This document shows, piece after piece, positions 49,201 through 61,800 of a stretch of 64,000 nt of DNA (positions within the stretch are counted from its first letter, which is position 1; each line of letters starts with the position of its first letter). The translations under genes and the position numbers were made by a program. Below the pieces are notes generated by a model. The model did no database searches. It was not told where the DNA came from and saw only the letters and a list, made by a program, of their open reading frames with translations. The stretch is from Trifolium pratense (taxonomy: Eukaryota; Streptophyta; Magnoliopsida; Fabales; Fabaceae): positions 8,484,266-8,548,265 of the forward strand of contig NC_060064.1 in NCBI RefSeq assembly GCF_020283565.1, in the 5' to 3' direction.

Positions 49201-50071
49201 TAATAAAAGGTGGGCTTCTTCAAAAAATAAAATAAAAGGTGGAGGTGGCCTCAACACCTATTAAGCTCTGTGGAAGTAAGTAGAAGTAAATGAGATGAAA
49301 TTAAGCTTCTGTAGAGGTGCATAATTGTTATGTGCATTTGATTGTGTGAACCTGCTAGAGAAGACATGCTTTGTCAAATTTAAGAGGGCAGAGGCTGTGC
49401 ATGCCCATTGACAAAGTAGAATAAATGAGAATAATATTACTCATATAGTATTTATTAAGAGGCATGTTTTGTTATTTTTCAACATAAATTTGGTATACAA
49501 AAAAGAGGCTGTATATGCAGACTGAGAAAGTAGAATAAATGAAAATATTATACATCAAATTTAAGAAAATTTAAGAGACAGAGACAGTATAGAATAAATA
49601 AAAATATTATTCAGTTTTGACTTGGTGTAGTAACAAAGTTTCCTATTGTTTCTAAAATCATATAGTAATTAAGGATTGACTTGCTAATTATAGCATTTCA
49701 ATGACTTCCTTTAGTTGTTTTATAGTGGAGTTTCCTCCTAGTGAATTCAGCAAATTGCTTTTATAATGTGACTCCAAAGAAGCTTACCCAATAGGGCAAC
49801 ATCATATTCTAAAGATGCACAGACCTCGTACCCATAACATCAAAATGCAAAGGTTGAAGGATTTTCTTCCAGCTCACCATACGCATGGCCATATTCTTCC
49901 TACCATTCCAAATGAAGTTTCTCAAGTTTATGTAGAATAATGAAAATATTATTCAATTTTAACTTGGTCTCACACTATCATATACTACTAACTAAACTAA
50001 GTTTCCTATTGTTTCTAAAATCAGTTTTAACTTGGACTCACTATCATATACTTGTAACTAAGTTTCCTATT

Positions 50072-51071
50072 NNNNNNNNNNNNNNNNNNNNNNNNNNNNN
50101 NNNNNNNNNNNNNNNNNNNNNNNNNNNNNNNNNNNNNNNNNNNNNNNNNNNNNNNNNNNNNNNNNNNNNNNNNNNNNNNNNNNNNNNNNNNNNNNNNNNN
50201 NNNNNNNNNNNNNNNNNNNNNNNNNNNNNNNNNNNNNNNNNNNNNNNNNNNNNNNNNNNNNNNNNNNNNNNNNNNNNNNNNNNNNNNNNNNNNNNNNNNN
50301 NNNNNNNNNNNNNNNNNNNNNNNNNNNNNNNNNNNNNNNNNNNNNNNNNNNNNNNNNNNNNNNNNNNNNNNNNNNNNNNNNNNNNNNNNNNNNNNNNNNN
50401 NNNNNNNNNNNNNNNNNNNNNNNNNNNNNNNNNNNNNNNNNNNNNNNNNNNNNNNNNNNNNNNNNNNNNNNNNNNNNNNNNNNNNNNNNNNNNNNNNNNN
50501 NNNNNNNNNNNNNNNNNNNNNNNNNNNNNNNNNNNNNNNNNNNNNNNNNNNNNNNNNNNNNNNNNNNNNNNNNNNNNNNNNNNNNNNNNNNNNNNNNNNN
50601 NNNNNNNNNNNNNNNNNNNNNNNNNNNNNNNNNNNNNNNNNNNNNNNNNNNNNNNNNNNNNNNNNNNNNNNNNNNNNNNNNNNNNNNNNNNNNNNNNNNN
50701 NNNNNNNNNNNNNNNNNNNNNNNNNNNNNNNNNNNNNNNNNNNNNNNNNNNNNNNNNNNNNNNNNNNNNNNNNNNNNNNNNNNNNNNNNNNNNNNNNNNN
50801 NNNNNNNNNNNNNNNNNNNNNNNNNNNNNNNNNNNNNNNNNNNNNNNNNNNNNNNNNNNNNNNNNNNNNNNNNNNNNNNNNNNNNNNNNNNNNNNNNNNN
50901 NNNNNNNNNNNNNNNNNNNNNNNNNNNNNNNNNNNNNNNNNNNNNNNNNNNNNNNNNNNNNNNNNNNNNNNNNNNNNNNNNNNNNNNNNNNNNNNNNNNN
51001 NNNNNNNNNNNNNNNNNNNNNNNNNNNNNNNNNNNNNNNNNNNNNNNNNNNNNNNNNNNNNNNNNNNNNNN
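50072..51071. other. Assembly gap of 1000 Ns
   Basis: Exactly 1000 undetermined bases, a placeholder size. It separates two unrelated tandem arrays, so neither the distance nor the join across it can be relied on. Confidence 0.99.
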
Positions 51072-54000
51072 CCACTACAAACACTTAAAATTGGCCAAAA
51101 ACCAAAAAAATGACTTCAAACAATAAAATTGGCCAAAATCCATATAAACGACCCTAAAATAGGCCAAAAACCATAAAACGACTACGAACACTAAAAACAC
51201 TAAAATAGGCCAAAAATCATATAAACGACTACAAACACTAAAATAGGCCAAAAACTATAAAAACGACCCTAAAATTGGCCAAAAACCATAAAAACGACTA
51301 AAAACACAAAAATTGGCCAAAAACCATAAAAATGACTTCAAACACTAAAATTGGCCAAAAATCATAAAAATGACTACAAACATCAAAATTGGCCCAAAAC
51401 CATATAAACGACCTAAAATAGGCCAAAAACCATAAACACGACTACAAACACTAAAATTGGCAAAAAAACTATATAAACGACCCTAAAATAGGCCAAAAAC
51501 ATTAAAAACCACTACAAACACTAAAATTGGCCAAAAACCAAAAAAACGACTACAAATACAAAAATTGGCCAAAAACCATATAAACGACCTAAAATAGGCC
51601 AAAAAACATAAAAATGACTACAAACACTCTACAAACAATAAAATTGGCCAAAAACCATATAAACGACCTTAAATAGGCCAAAAACCATAAAAAAAAATGA
51701 CTACAAACACTAAAATTGGCCAAAAACCATATAAACGACCTAAAATAGGCCAAAATCAAATAAACGACTACGAACACTAAAATTGGCCATAACCCATAAA
51801 AACGACTACCAACACTTAAATCGGCCGAAAACTAAAGAACGACCCTAAAATAGGACAAAAACATTAAAAACCACTACAAACACTTAAAGTTGGCCAAAAA
51901 CCATAAAAACGACTACAAACACTAAAATTGGCCAAAATCCATATAAACGACCCTAAAATAGGCCAAAAACCATAAAACGACTACGAACACTAAAATTGGC
52001 CATAACCCATAAAAACGACTACAAACACTTAAATTGGCCAAAAACTAAAGAACGACCCAAAAATAGGCCAAAAACATTAAAAACGACTACAAACACTAAA
52101 ATTGGCCAAAATCCATATTTACGACCCTAAAATAGGCCAAAAACCATAAAAACGACTACGAACACTAAAATTGGCCATAACCCATAAAAACGACTACAAA
52201 CACTTAAATTGGCCAAAAACTAAAGAACGACCCTAAAATAGGCTAAAATCATTAAAACCACTTCAAACACTATGCTATAGTGCTAAAATTCTGGATAAAG
52301 CGCCGATAAAATGATGCAAGACCAAGGAAAGATCTCACCTCCGAAACTGTTGTAGGGCTCGGCCAAGTCTTGATAGCATCCACTTTTGTTTGATCAACGG
52401 ATACTCCATCTTTAGACACCACATATCCAAGAAACACCACACTTTCAACCAAGAAATCACACTTTTCCTTCTTCCCATATAGTTTTTGTGCTCTTAGGGT
52501 CTCAAAGATTTGTTTCAAATGAGTGAAATGCTCCTCAATAGATTTGCTATACACCAATATGTCATCAATATAAACAACAACAAACTTACCCAAAAAAGGC
52601 TTGAGTACTTCGTTCATGAGCCTCATAAAGGTGCTAGGTGCATTTGTGAGCCCAAATGGCATAACTAGCCATTCATATAGACCATGCTTAGTCTTGAATG
52701 CCGTCTTCCATTCATCACCTTCACGCATTCTGATTTGGTGATATCCACTCCTTAGATCAATTTTTGAGAAGATAACCGATCCATGTAACTCATCAAGCAT
52801 ATCATCTAGTCTTGGAATGGGAAAACGATATTTGATGGTTATGTTGTTCACCGCCCTACTATCAATACACATTCTCCATGATCCATCCTTCTTAGGAACC
52901 AACAATGTCGGAACAGCACATGGGCTCATTGATTCACGCACATAACCCATGCTTATCAATTCTTCAATTTGCCGTTGCAACTCCTTTGTCTCCTCTGGAT
53001 TACACCTATATGCAGCCTTGTTTGGTAATGGAACTCCCGGAATTAGATCAATTTGATGCTCAATCCCATGGATAGGTGGCAAACCATTTGGTAGTTCACT
53101 TGGAAACACATCTTCATACTCACCCAAAACAGCCTCCAATTGTTGTTTAAGAGGAGTCTCTACATCGTCTTGCTTAGCATTCTTTGCAACCAACATGTAG
53201 ACTAATTCACCATTATCAATAGCATCCTTCACTTCATTTTCAGTAGCAAACATAGTGAGGCTAGGCTTTTTACCTCTTTTTGTAATCATGGAACGGACTT
53301 CATTTGATGCCATTGGTTTCAACACAATCCTCTTGCCATTGAAGTTCAATTCATGCTCATTGGACCTTCCTCTATGCGTGACATCCCTATCAAATTGCCA
53401 AGGGCGTCCCAAAAGTATGTGACTTGCATCCATAGGTACCACATCACACAAGATTTCATCAACATAAGATCCCATGGTTAGTCCCACACGCGTCTGCCTT
53501 GTAACATTTATGCTACTTCCATTGTCCAACCAATGTAGCGCATAAGGCTTAGGATGTTTTGTTGTGAGCAATCCTAATTTAGACACCATTTCAGTTGAAG
53601 CCGCATTGGTACAACTACCTACATCCACAATGATACTACACCACTTATCTTTCACTTGACCCTTAGTGTAGAAGATTTGATTTCTTTGATCTCCTTCCAC
53701 GGGTACAGCCTTGACTTGCAAAGTTCTTAGCATCAAGGTATCATATATGGGAGGTCCATATACTTCTACCTCATCATCATCATCTTCAACAATTTCAACT
53801 CCATCACTTTCAATATTGCCACCAGATTCTTCTTCTTCCTTCATCAACTCATCACGCATGCTAATTGCTTCTCGGAGGGTCACAACTCGTTGATTAGGAC
53901 AAGCCCTAGCAAAGTGTCCAAAGCCTTGACACTTGAAACACCTAACCTTTGACAGATTAGTCTCCTTGGCCGTGGCAATGGGTTGTTTAAATTGGCCAAA

Positions 54001-57000
54001 ACTAAAGAACGACCCTAAAATAGGCAAAAAACATTAAAAACCACTACAAACACTTAAAATTGGCCAAAAACCAAAAAAACGACTACAAACACTAAAATTG
54101 GCCAAAAACCATATAAACGACCTAAAATTGGCCAAAACACATAAAAATGACTACAAACACTAAAATTGGCCAAAAACCATATAAACGACCTTAAATAGGC
54201 CAAAAACCATAAAAAAAACGACTACAAACACTAAAATTGGCCAAAAACCATATAAACGACCTAAAATAGGCCAAAATCAAATAAACGACTACGAACACTA
54301 AAATTGGCCATAACCCATAAAAACGACTACCAACACTTAAATTGGCCAAAAACTAAAGAACGACCCTAAAATAGGACAAAAACATTAAAAACCACTACAA
54401 ACACTTAAAGTTGGCCAAAAACCATAAAAACGACTACAAACACTAAAATTGGCCAAAATCCATATAAACGACCCTAAAATAGGCCAAAAACCATAAAACG
54501 ACTACGAACACTAAAATTGGCCATAACCCATAAAAACGACTACAAACACTTAAATTGGCCAAAAACTAAAGAACGACCCTAAAATAGGCTAAAAACATTA
54601 AAAACCACTACAAACACTTAAAATTGGCCAAAAACCAAAAAAACGACTACAAACACTAAAATTGGCCAAAATCCATATAAACGACCCTAAAATAGGCCAA
54701 AAACCATAAAACGACTACGAACACTAAAAACACAAAAATTGGCCAAAAATCATATAAACGACTACAAATACTAAAATAGGCCAAAAACTATAAAAACGAC
54801 CCTAAAATTGGCCAAAAACCATAAAAACGACTAAAAACACAAAAATTGGCCAAAAACCATAAAAATGACTTCAAACACTAAAATTGGCAAAAAATTATAA
54901 AAATGACTACAAACATCAAAATTGGCCCAAAACCCATAAAAACGACTACAAACACTTAAATTGGCCAAAAACTAAAGAACGACCCTAAAATAGGCTAAAA
55001 ACATTAAAAACCACTACAAACACTTAAAATTGGCCAAAAACCAAAAAAATGACTTCAAACAATAAAATTGGCCAAAATCCATATAAACGACCCTAAAATA
55101 GGCCAAAAACCATAAAACGACTACGAACACTAAAAACACTAAAATAGGCCAAAAATCATATAAACGACTACAAACACTAAAATAGGCCAAAAACTATAAA
55201 AACGACCCTAAAATTGGCCAAAAACCATAAAAACGACTAAAAACACAAAAATTGGCCAAAAACCATAAAAATGACTTCAAACACTAAAATTGGCCAAAAA
55301 TCATAAAAATGACTACAAACATCAAAATTGGCCCAAAACCATATAAACGACCTAAAATAGGCCAAAAACCATAAACACGACTACAAACACTAAAATTGGC
55401 AAAAAACTATATAAACGACCCTAAAATAGGCCAAAAACATTAAAAACCACTACAAACACTAAAATTGGCCAAAAACCATAAAAACGACTACAAATACAAA
55501 AATTGGCCAAAAACCATATAAACGACCTAAAATAGGCCAAAAAACATAAAAATGACTACAAACACTCTACAAACACTAAAATTGGCCAAAAACCATATAA
55601 ACGACCTTAAATAGGCCAAAAACCATAAAAAAAAAACGACTACAAACACTAAAATTGGCCAAAAACCATATAAACGACCTAAAATAGGCCAAAATCAAAT
55701 AAACGACTACGAACACTAAAATTGGCCATAACCCATAAAAACGACTACAAACACTTAAATTGGCCAAAAACTAAAGAACGACCCTAAAATAGGACAAAAA
55801 CATTAAAAACCACTACAAACACTTAAAGTTGGCCAAAAACCATAAAAACGACTACAAACACTAAAATTGGCCAAAATCCATATAAACGACCCTAAAATAG
55901 GCCAAAAACCATAAAACGACTACGAACACTAAAATTGGCCATAACCCATAAAAACGACTACAAACACTTAAATTGGCCAAAAACTAAAGAACGACCCTAA
56001 AATAGGCCAAAAACATTAAAAACCACTACAAACACTAAAATTGGCCAAAATCCCAAATATCGACCCTAAAATATGCCAAAAACCATAAAAACGACTACAA
56101 ACAATAAAATAGGCCAAAAAGCATAAAAACCACTACATACACTAAAATTGGCCAAAAACCATATAAACGACCTAAAATAGGCCAAAAACCATAAAAATGA
56201 CTACAAACACTAAAATTGGCCAAAAACCATATAAACGACCTAAAATAGGCCAAAAAACATAAAAATGACTACAAACACTAAAATTGGCCAAAAACCATAA
56301 AAACGACTACAAAAACTAAAATTGGCCAAAATCCATATAAACGACCCTAAAATAGGCCAAAAATCATAAAACGACTACGAACACTAAAATTGGCCATAAC
56401 CCATAAAAACGACTACAAACACTTAAATTGGCCAAAAACTAAAGAACGACCCTAAAATAGGCCAAAAACATTAAAAACCACTACAAACACTAAAATTGGC
56501 CAAAATCCCAAATATCGACCCTAAAATATGCCAAAAACCATAAAAACGACTACCAACAATACAATAGGACAAAAAGCATAAAAACGACTACAAACACTAA
56601 AATTTGCCAAAAACCATATAAACGACCTAAAAAAGCCCAAAAACCAAAAAAACGACTACAAACACTAAAATTGGCCAGAATCCATATAAACGACCCTAAA
56701 ATAGGCCAAAAACCATAAAACGACTACGAACACTAAAATTGGCCATAACCCATAAAAACGACTACAAACACTTAAATTGGCCAAAAACTAAAGAACGACC
56801 CTAAAATAGGCCAAAATCACTACAAACACTAAAATTGGCCAAAATCCCAAATATCGACCCTAAAATATGCCAAAAACCATAAAAACGACTACAAACAATA
56901 AAATAGGCCAAAAAGCATAAAAACCACTACAAACACTAAAATTGGCCAAAAACCATATAAACGACCTAAAATAGGCTAAAAAACATAAAAATGACTACAA

Positions 57001-58840
57001 ACACAAAAATTGGCCAAAAACCATAAAAACGACTACAAACACTAAAATTGGCCAAAATCCATATAAACGACCCTAAAACAGGCCAAAACCCATAAAAACG
57101 ACTACGAACACTAAAATTGGCCATAACCCATAAAAACGTCTACAAACACTTAAATTGGCCAAAACTAAAGAATGACCCTAAAATAGGCAAAAAACATTAA
57201 AAACCACTACAAACACTTAAAATTGGCCAAAAACCAAAAAAACGACTACAAACACTAAAATTGGCCAAAATCCATATAAACGACCCTAAAATAGGCCAAA
57301 AACCATAAAACGACTACGAACACTAAAATTGGCCATAACCCATAAAAACGACTACAAACACTTAAATTGGCCAAAAACTAAAGAACGACCCTAAAATAGG
57401 CCAAAATCACTACAAACACTAAAATTGGACAAAATCCCAAATATCGACCCTAAAATATGCCAAAAACCATAAAAACGACTACAAACAATAAAATAGGCTA
57501 AAAAACATAAAAATGACTACAAACACTAAAATTGGCCAAAAACCATAAAAACGACTACGAACACTAAAATTGGCCATAACCCATAAAAACGACTACAAAC
57601 ACTTAAATTGGCCAAAAACTAAAGAACGACCCTAAAATAGGCAAAAAACATTAAAAACCACTACAAACACTTAAAATTGGCCAAAAACCAAAAAAACGAC
57701 TACAAACACTAAAATTGGCCAAAATCCATATAAACGACCCTAAAACAGGCAAAAACCCAAAAAAACGACTACGAACACTAAAATTGGCCATAACCCATAA
57801 AAACGTCTACAAACACTTAAATTGGCCAAAACTAAAGAACGACCCTAAAATAGGCAAAAAACATTAAAAACCACTACAAACACTTAAAATTGGCCAAAAA
57901 CCAAAAAAACGACTACAAACACTAAAATTGGCCAAAAACCATATAAACGACCTAAAATTGGCCAAAACACATAAAAATGACTACAAACACTAAAATTGGC
58001 CAAAAACCATATAAACGACCTTAAATAGGCCAAAAACCATAAAAAAAACGACTACAAACACTAAAATTGGCCAAAAACCATATAAACGACCTAAAATAGG
58101 CCAAAATCAAATAAACGACTACGAACACTAAAATTGGCCATAACCCATAAAAACGACTACCAACACTTAAATTGGCCAAAAACTAAAGAACGACCCTAAA
58201 ATAGGACAAAAACATTAAAAACCACTACAAACACTTAAAGTTGGCCAAAAACCATAAAAACGACTACAAACACTAAAATTGGCCAAAATCCATATAAACG
58301 ACCCTAAAATAGGCCAAAAACCATAAAACGACTACGAACACTAAAATTGGCCATAACCCATAAAAACGACTACAAACACTTAAATTGGCCAAAAACTAAA
58401 GAACGACCCTAAAATAGGCTAAAAACATTAAAAACCACTACAAACACTTAAAATTGGCCAAAAACCAAAAAAACGACTACAAACACTAAAATTGGCCAAA
58501 ATCCATATAAACGACCCTAAAATAGGCCAAAAACCATAAAACGACTACGAACACTAAAAACACAAAAATTGGCCAAAAATCATATAAACGACTACAAATA
58601 CTAAAATAGGCCAAAAACTATAAAAACGACCCTAAAATTGGCCAAAAACCATAAAAACGACTAAAAACACAAAAATTGGCCAAAAACCATAAAAATGACT
58701 TCAAACACTAAAATTGGCAAAAAATTATAAAAATGACTACAAACATCAAAATTGGCCCAAAACCCATAAAAACGACTACAAACACTTAAATTGGCCAAAA
58801 ACTAAAGAACGACCCTAAAGTAGGCTAAAAACATTAAAAA
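51072..58840. repeat. Higher-order repeat unit 1 (7769 bp)
   Basis: Sequence from 51072 recurs from 58841 with a constant 7769-bp offset, including the gag-pol fragment (52270 against 60039). Within the unit, the block starting at 54001 recurs at 57831 (offset 3830) without the gag-pol fragment. The unit is therefore gag-pol, satellite block, spacer, satellite block. Confidence 0.9.
52270..54027 (-). pseudogene. Ty3/gypsy gag-pol fragment, copy 1 (knuckle, protease, reverse transcriptase)
   Basis: A 585-codon open frame holding, in order, a CCHC knuckle (C30, C33, H38, C43), an acidic linker (66-88), a retropepsin-like protease with active-site segment D135-V-G-S, and a reverse transcriptase (about 300-545). 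In the RT, D424 lies in KIDLRSGYH and D488/D489 in YIDD. It then stops at FYRRFIQNFSTIA. Most of gag, plus RNase H, integrase and LTRs, is missing. The first dozen or so residues are encoded by satellite sequence, as is the stop region, so the frame is a chimera rather than a retrotransposon start. Residue 136 is Val here but Gly in copy 2, so the protease motif is probably damaged. The lineage looks chromovirus-like (LLGRPWQFDR), with low confidence. Confidence 0.88.
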
Positions 58841-61800
58841 CCACTACAAACACTTAAAATTGGCCAAAAACCAAAAAAATGACTTCAAACAATAAAATTG
58901 GCCAAAATCCATATAAACGACCCTAAAATAGGCCAAAAACCATAAAACGACTACGAACACTAAAAACACTAAAATAGGCCAAAAATCATATAAACGACTA
59001 CAAACACTAAAATAGGCCAAAAACTATAAAAACGACCCTAAAATTGGCCAAAAACCATAAAAACGACTAAAAACACAAAAATTGGCCAAAAACCATAAAA
59101 ATGACTTCAAACACTAAAATTGGCCAAAAATCATAAAAATGACTACAAACATCAAAATTGGCCCAAAACCATATAAACGACCTAAAATAGGCCAAAAACC
59201 ATAAACACGACTACAAACACTAAAATTGGCAAAAAAACTATATAAACGACCCTAAAATAGGCCAAAAACATTAAAAACCACTACAAACACTAAAATTGGC
59301 CAAAAACCAAAAAAACGACTACAAATACAAAAATTGGCCAAAAACCATATAAACGACCTAAAATAGGCCAAAAAACATAAAAATGACTACAAACACTCTA
59401 CAAACAATAAAATTGGCCAAAAACCATATAAACGACCTTAAATAGGCCAAAAACCATAAAAAAAAATGACTACAAACACTAAAATTGGCCAAAAACCATA
59501 TAAACGACCTAAAATAGGCCAAAATCAAATAAACGACTACGAACACTAAAATTGGCCATAACCCATAAAAACGACTACCAACACTTAAATCGGCCGAAAA
59601 CTAAAGAACGACCCTAAAATAGGACAAAAACATTAAAAACCACTACAAACACTTAAAGTTGGCCAAAAACCATAAAAACGACTACAAACACTAAAATTGG
59701 CCAAAATCCATATAAACGACCCTAAAATAGGCCAAAAACCATAAAACGACTACGAACACTAAAATTGGCCATAACCCATAAAAACGACTACAAACACTTA
59801 AATTGGCCAAAAACTAAAGAACGACCCAAAAATAGGCCAAAAACATTAAAAACGACTACAAACACTAAAATTGGCCAAAATCCATATTTACGACCCTAAA
59901 ATAGGCCAAAAACCATAAAAACGACTACGAACACTAAAATTGGCCATAACCCATAAAAACGACTACAAACACTTAAATTGGCCAAAAACTAAAGAACGAC
60001 CCTAAAATAGGCTAAAATCATTAAAACCACTTCAAACACTATGCTATAGTGCTAAAATTCTGGATAAAGCGCCGATAAAATGATGCAAGACCAAGGAAAG
60101 ATCTCACCTCCGAAACTGTTGTAGGGCTCGGCCAAGTCTTGATAGCATCCACTTTTGTTTGATCAACGGATACTCCATCTTTAGACACCACATATCCAAG
60201 AAACACCACACTTTCAACCAAGAAATCACACTTTTCCTTCTTCCCATATAGTTTTTGTGCTCTTAGGGTCTCAAAGATTTGTTTCAAATGAGTGAAATGC
60301 TCCTCAATAGATTTGCTATACACCAATATGTCATCAATATAAACAACAACAAACTTACCCAAAAAAGGCTTGAGTACTTCGTTCATGAGCCTCATAAAGG
60401 TGCTAGGTGCATTTGTGAGCCCAAATGGCATAACTAGCCATTCATATAGACCATGCTTAGTCTTGAATGCCGTCTTCCATTCATCACCTTCACGCATTCT
60501 GATTTGGTGATATCCACTCCTTAGATCAATTTTTGAGAAGATAACCGATCCATGTAACTCATCAAGCATATCATCTAGTCTTGGAATGGGAAAACGATAT
60601 TTGATGGTTATGTTGTTCACCGCCCTACTATCAATACACATTCTCCATGATCCATCCTTCTTAGGAACCAACAATGTCGGAACAGCACATGGGCTCATTG
60701 ATTCACGCACATAACCCATGCTTATCAATTCTTCAATTTGCCGTTGCAACTCCTTTGTCTCCTCTGGATTACACCTATATGCAGCCTTGTTTGGTAATGG
60801 AACTCCCGGAATTAGATCAATTTGATGCTCAATCCCATGGATAGGTGGCAAACCATTTGGTAGTTCACTTGGAAACACATCTTCATACTCACCCAAAACA
60901 GCCTCCAATTGTTGTTTAAGAGGAGTCTCTACATCGTCTTGCTTAGCATTCTTTGCAACCAACATGTAGACTAATTCACCATTATCAATAGCATCCTTCA
61001 CTTCATTTTCAGTAGCAAACATAGTGAGGCTAGGCTTTTTACCTCTTTTTGTAATCATGGAACGGACTTCATTTAATGCCATTGGTTTCAACACAATCCT
61101 CTTGCCATTGAAGTTCAATTCATGCTCATTGGACCTTCCTCTATGCGTGACATCCCTATCAAATTGCCAAGGGCGTCCCAAAAGTATGTGACTTGCATCC
61201 ATAGGTACCACATCACACAAGATTTCATCAACATAAGATCCCATGGTTAGTCCCACACGCGTCTGCCTTGTAACATTTATGCTACTTCCATTGTCCAACC
61301 AATGTAGCGCATAAGGCTTAGGATGTTTTGTTGTGAGCAATCCTAATTTAGACACCATTTCAGTTGAAGCCGCATTGGTACAACTACCTCCATCCACAAT
61401 GATACTACACCACTTATCTTTCACTTGACCCTTAGTGTAGAAGATTTGATTTCTTTGATCTCCTTCCACGGGTACAGCCTTGACTTGCAAAGTTCTTAGC
61501 ATCAAGGTATCATATATGGGAGGTCCATATACTTCTACCTCATCATCATCATCTTCAACAATTTCAACTCCATCACTTTCAATATTGCCACCAGATTCTT
61601 CTTCTTCCTTCATCAACTCATCACGCATGCTAATTGCTTCTCGGAGGGTCACAACTCGTTGATTAGGACAAGCCCTAGCAAAGTGTCCAAAGCCTTGACA
61701 CTTGAAACACCTAACCTTTGACAGATTAGTCTCCTTGGCCGTGGCAATGGGTTGTTTAAATTGGCCAAAACTAAAGAACGACCCTAAAATAGGCAAAAAA

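Larger units (their letters stand above)
26870..50071. repeat. Large tandem array of ~2.0 kb (A) and ~1.49 kb (B) units
   Basis: The landmark TTCCTAACACAAATGGAAGT recurs at about 27442, 28940, 32809, 34805, 36290, 38290, 40290, 41780, 43780, 45270, 47267 and 48757. Spacings give the order B, A (split by a 1868-bp MULE), A, B, A, A, B, A, B, A, B, B, then the assembly gap. A units have about 510 bp that B units lack, made of an additional sub-block. Both types contain a ~113-bp sub-repeat (core GATAAGGACTGAGATAAGAT) two to three times. Units are nearly identical. No unit encodes a recognisable protein. A possible TATA-like CCTATAAAGG occurs once per unit. The array enters the gap, so its true length is unknown. 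Confidence 0.92.

Noticed and set aside
49940..51088. Long frames across the N run on both strands
   Set aside because: They consist almost wholly of undetermined bases.
51072..52269. CRISPR-like regular short repeats
   Set aside because: Monomers are contiguous, with no unique spacers, in a plant genome. This is a satellite.
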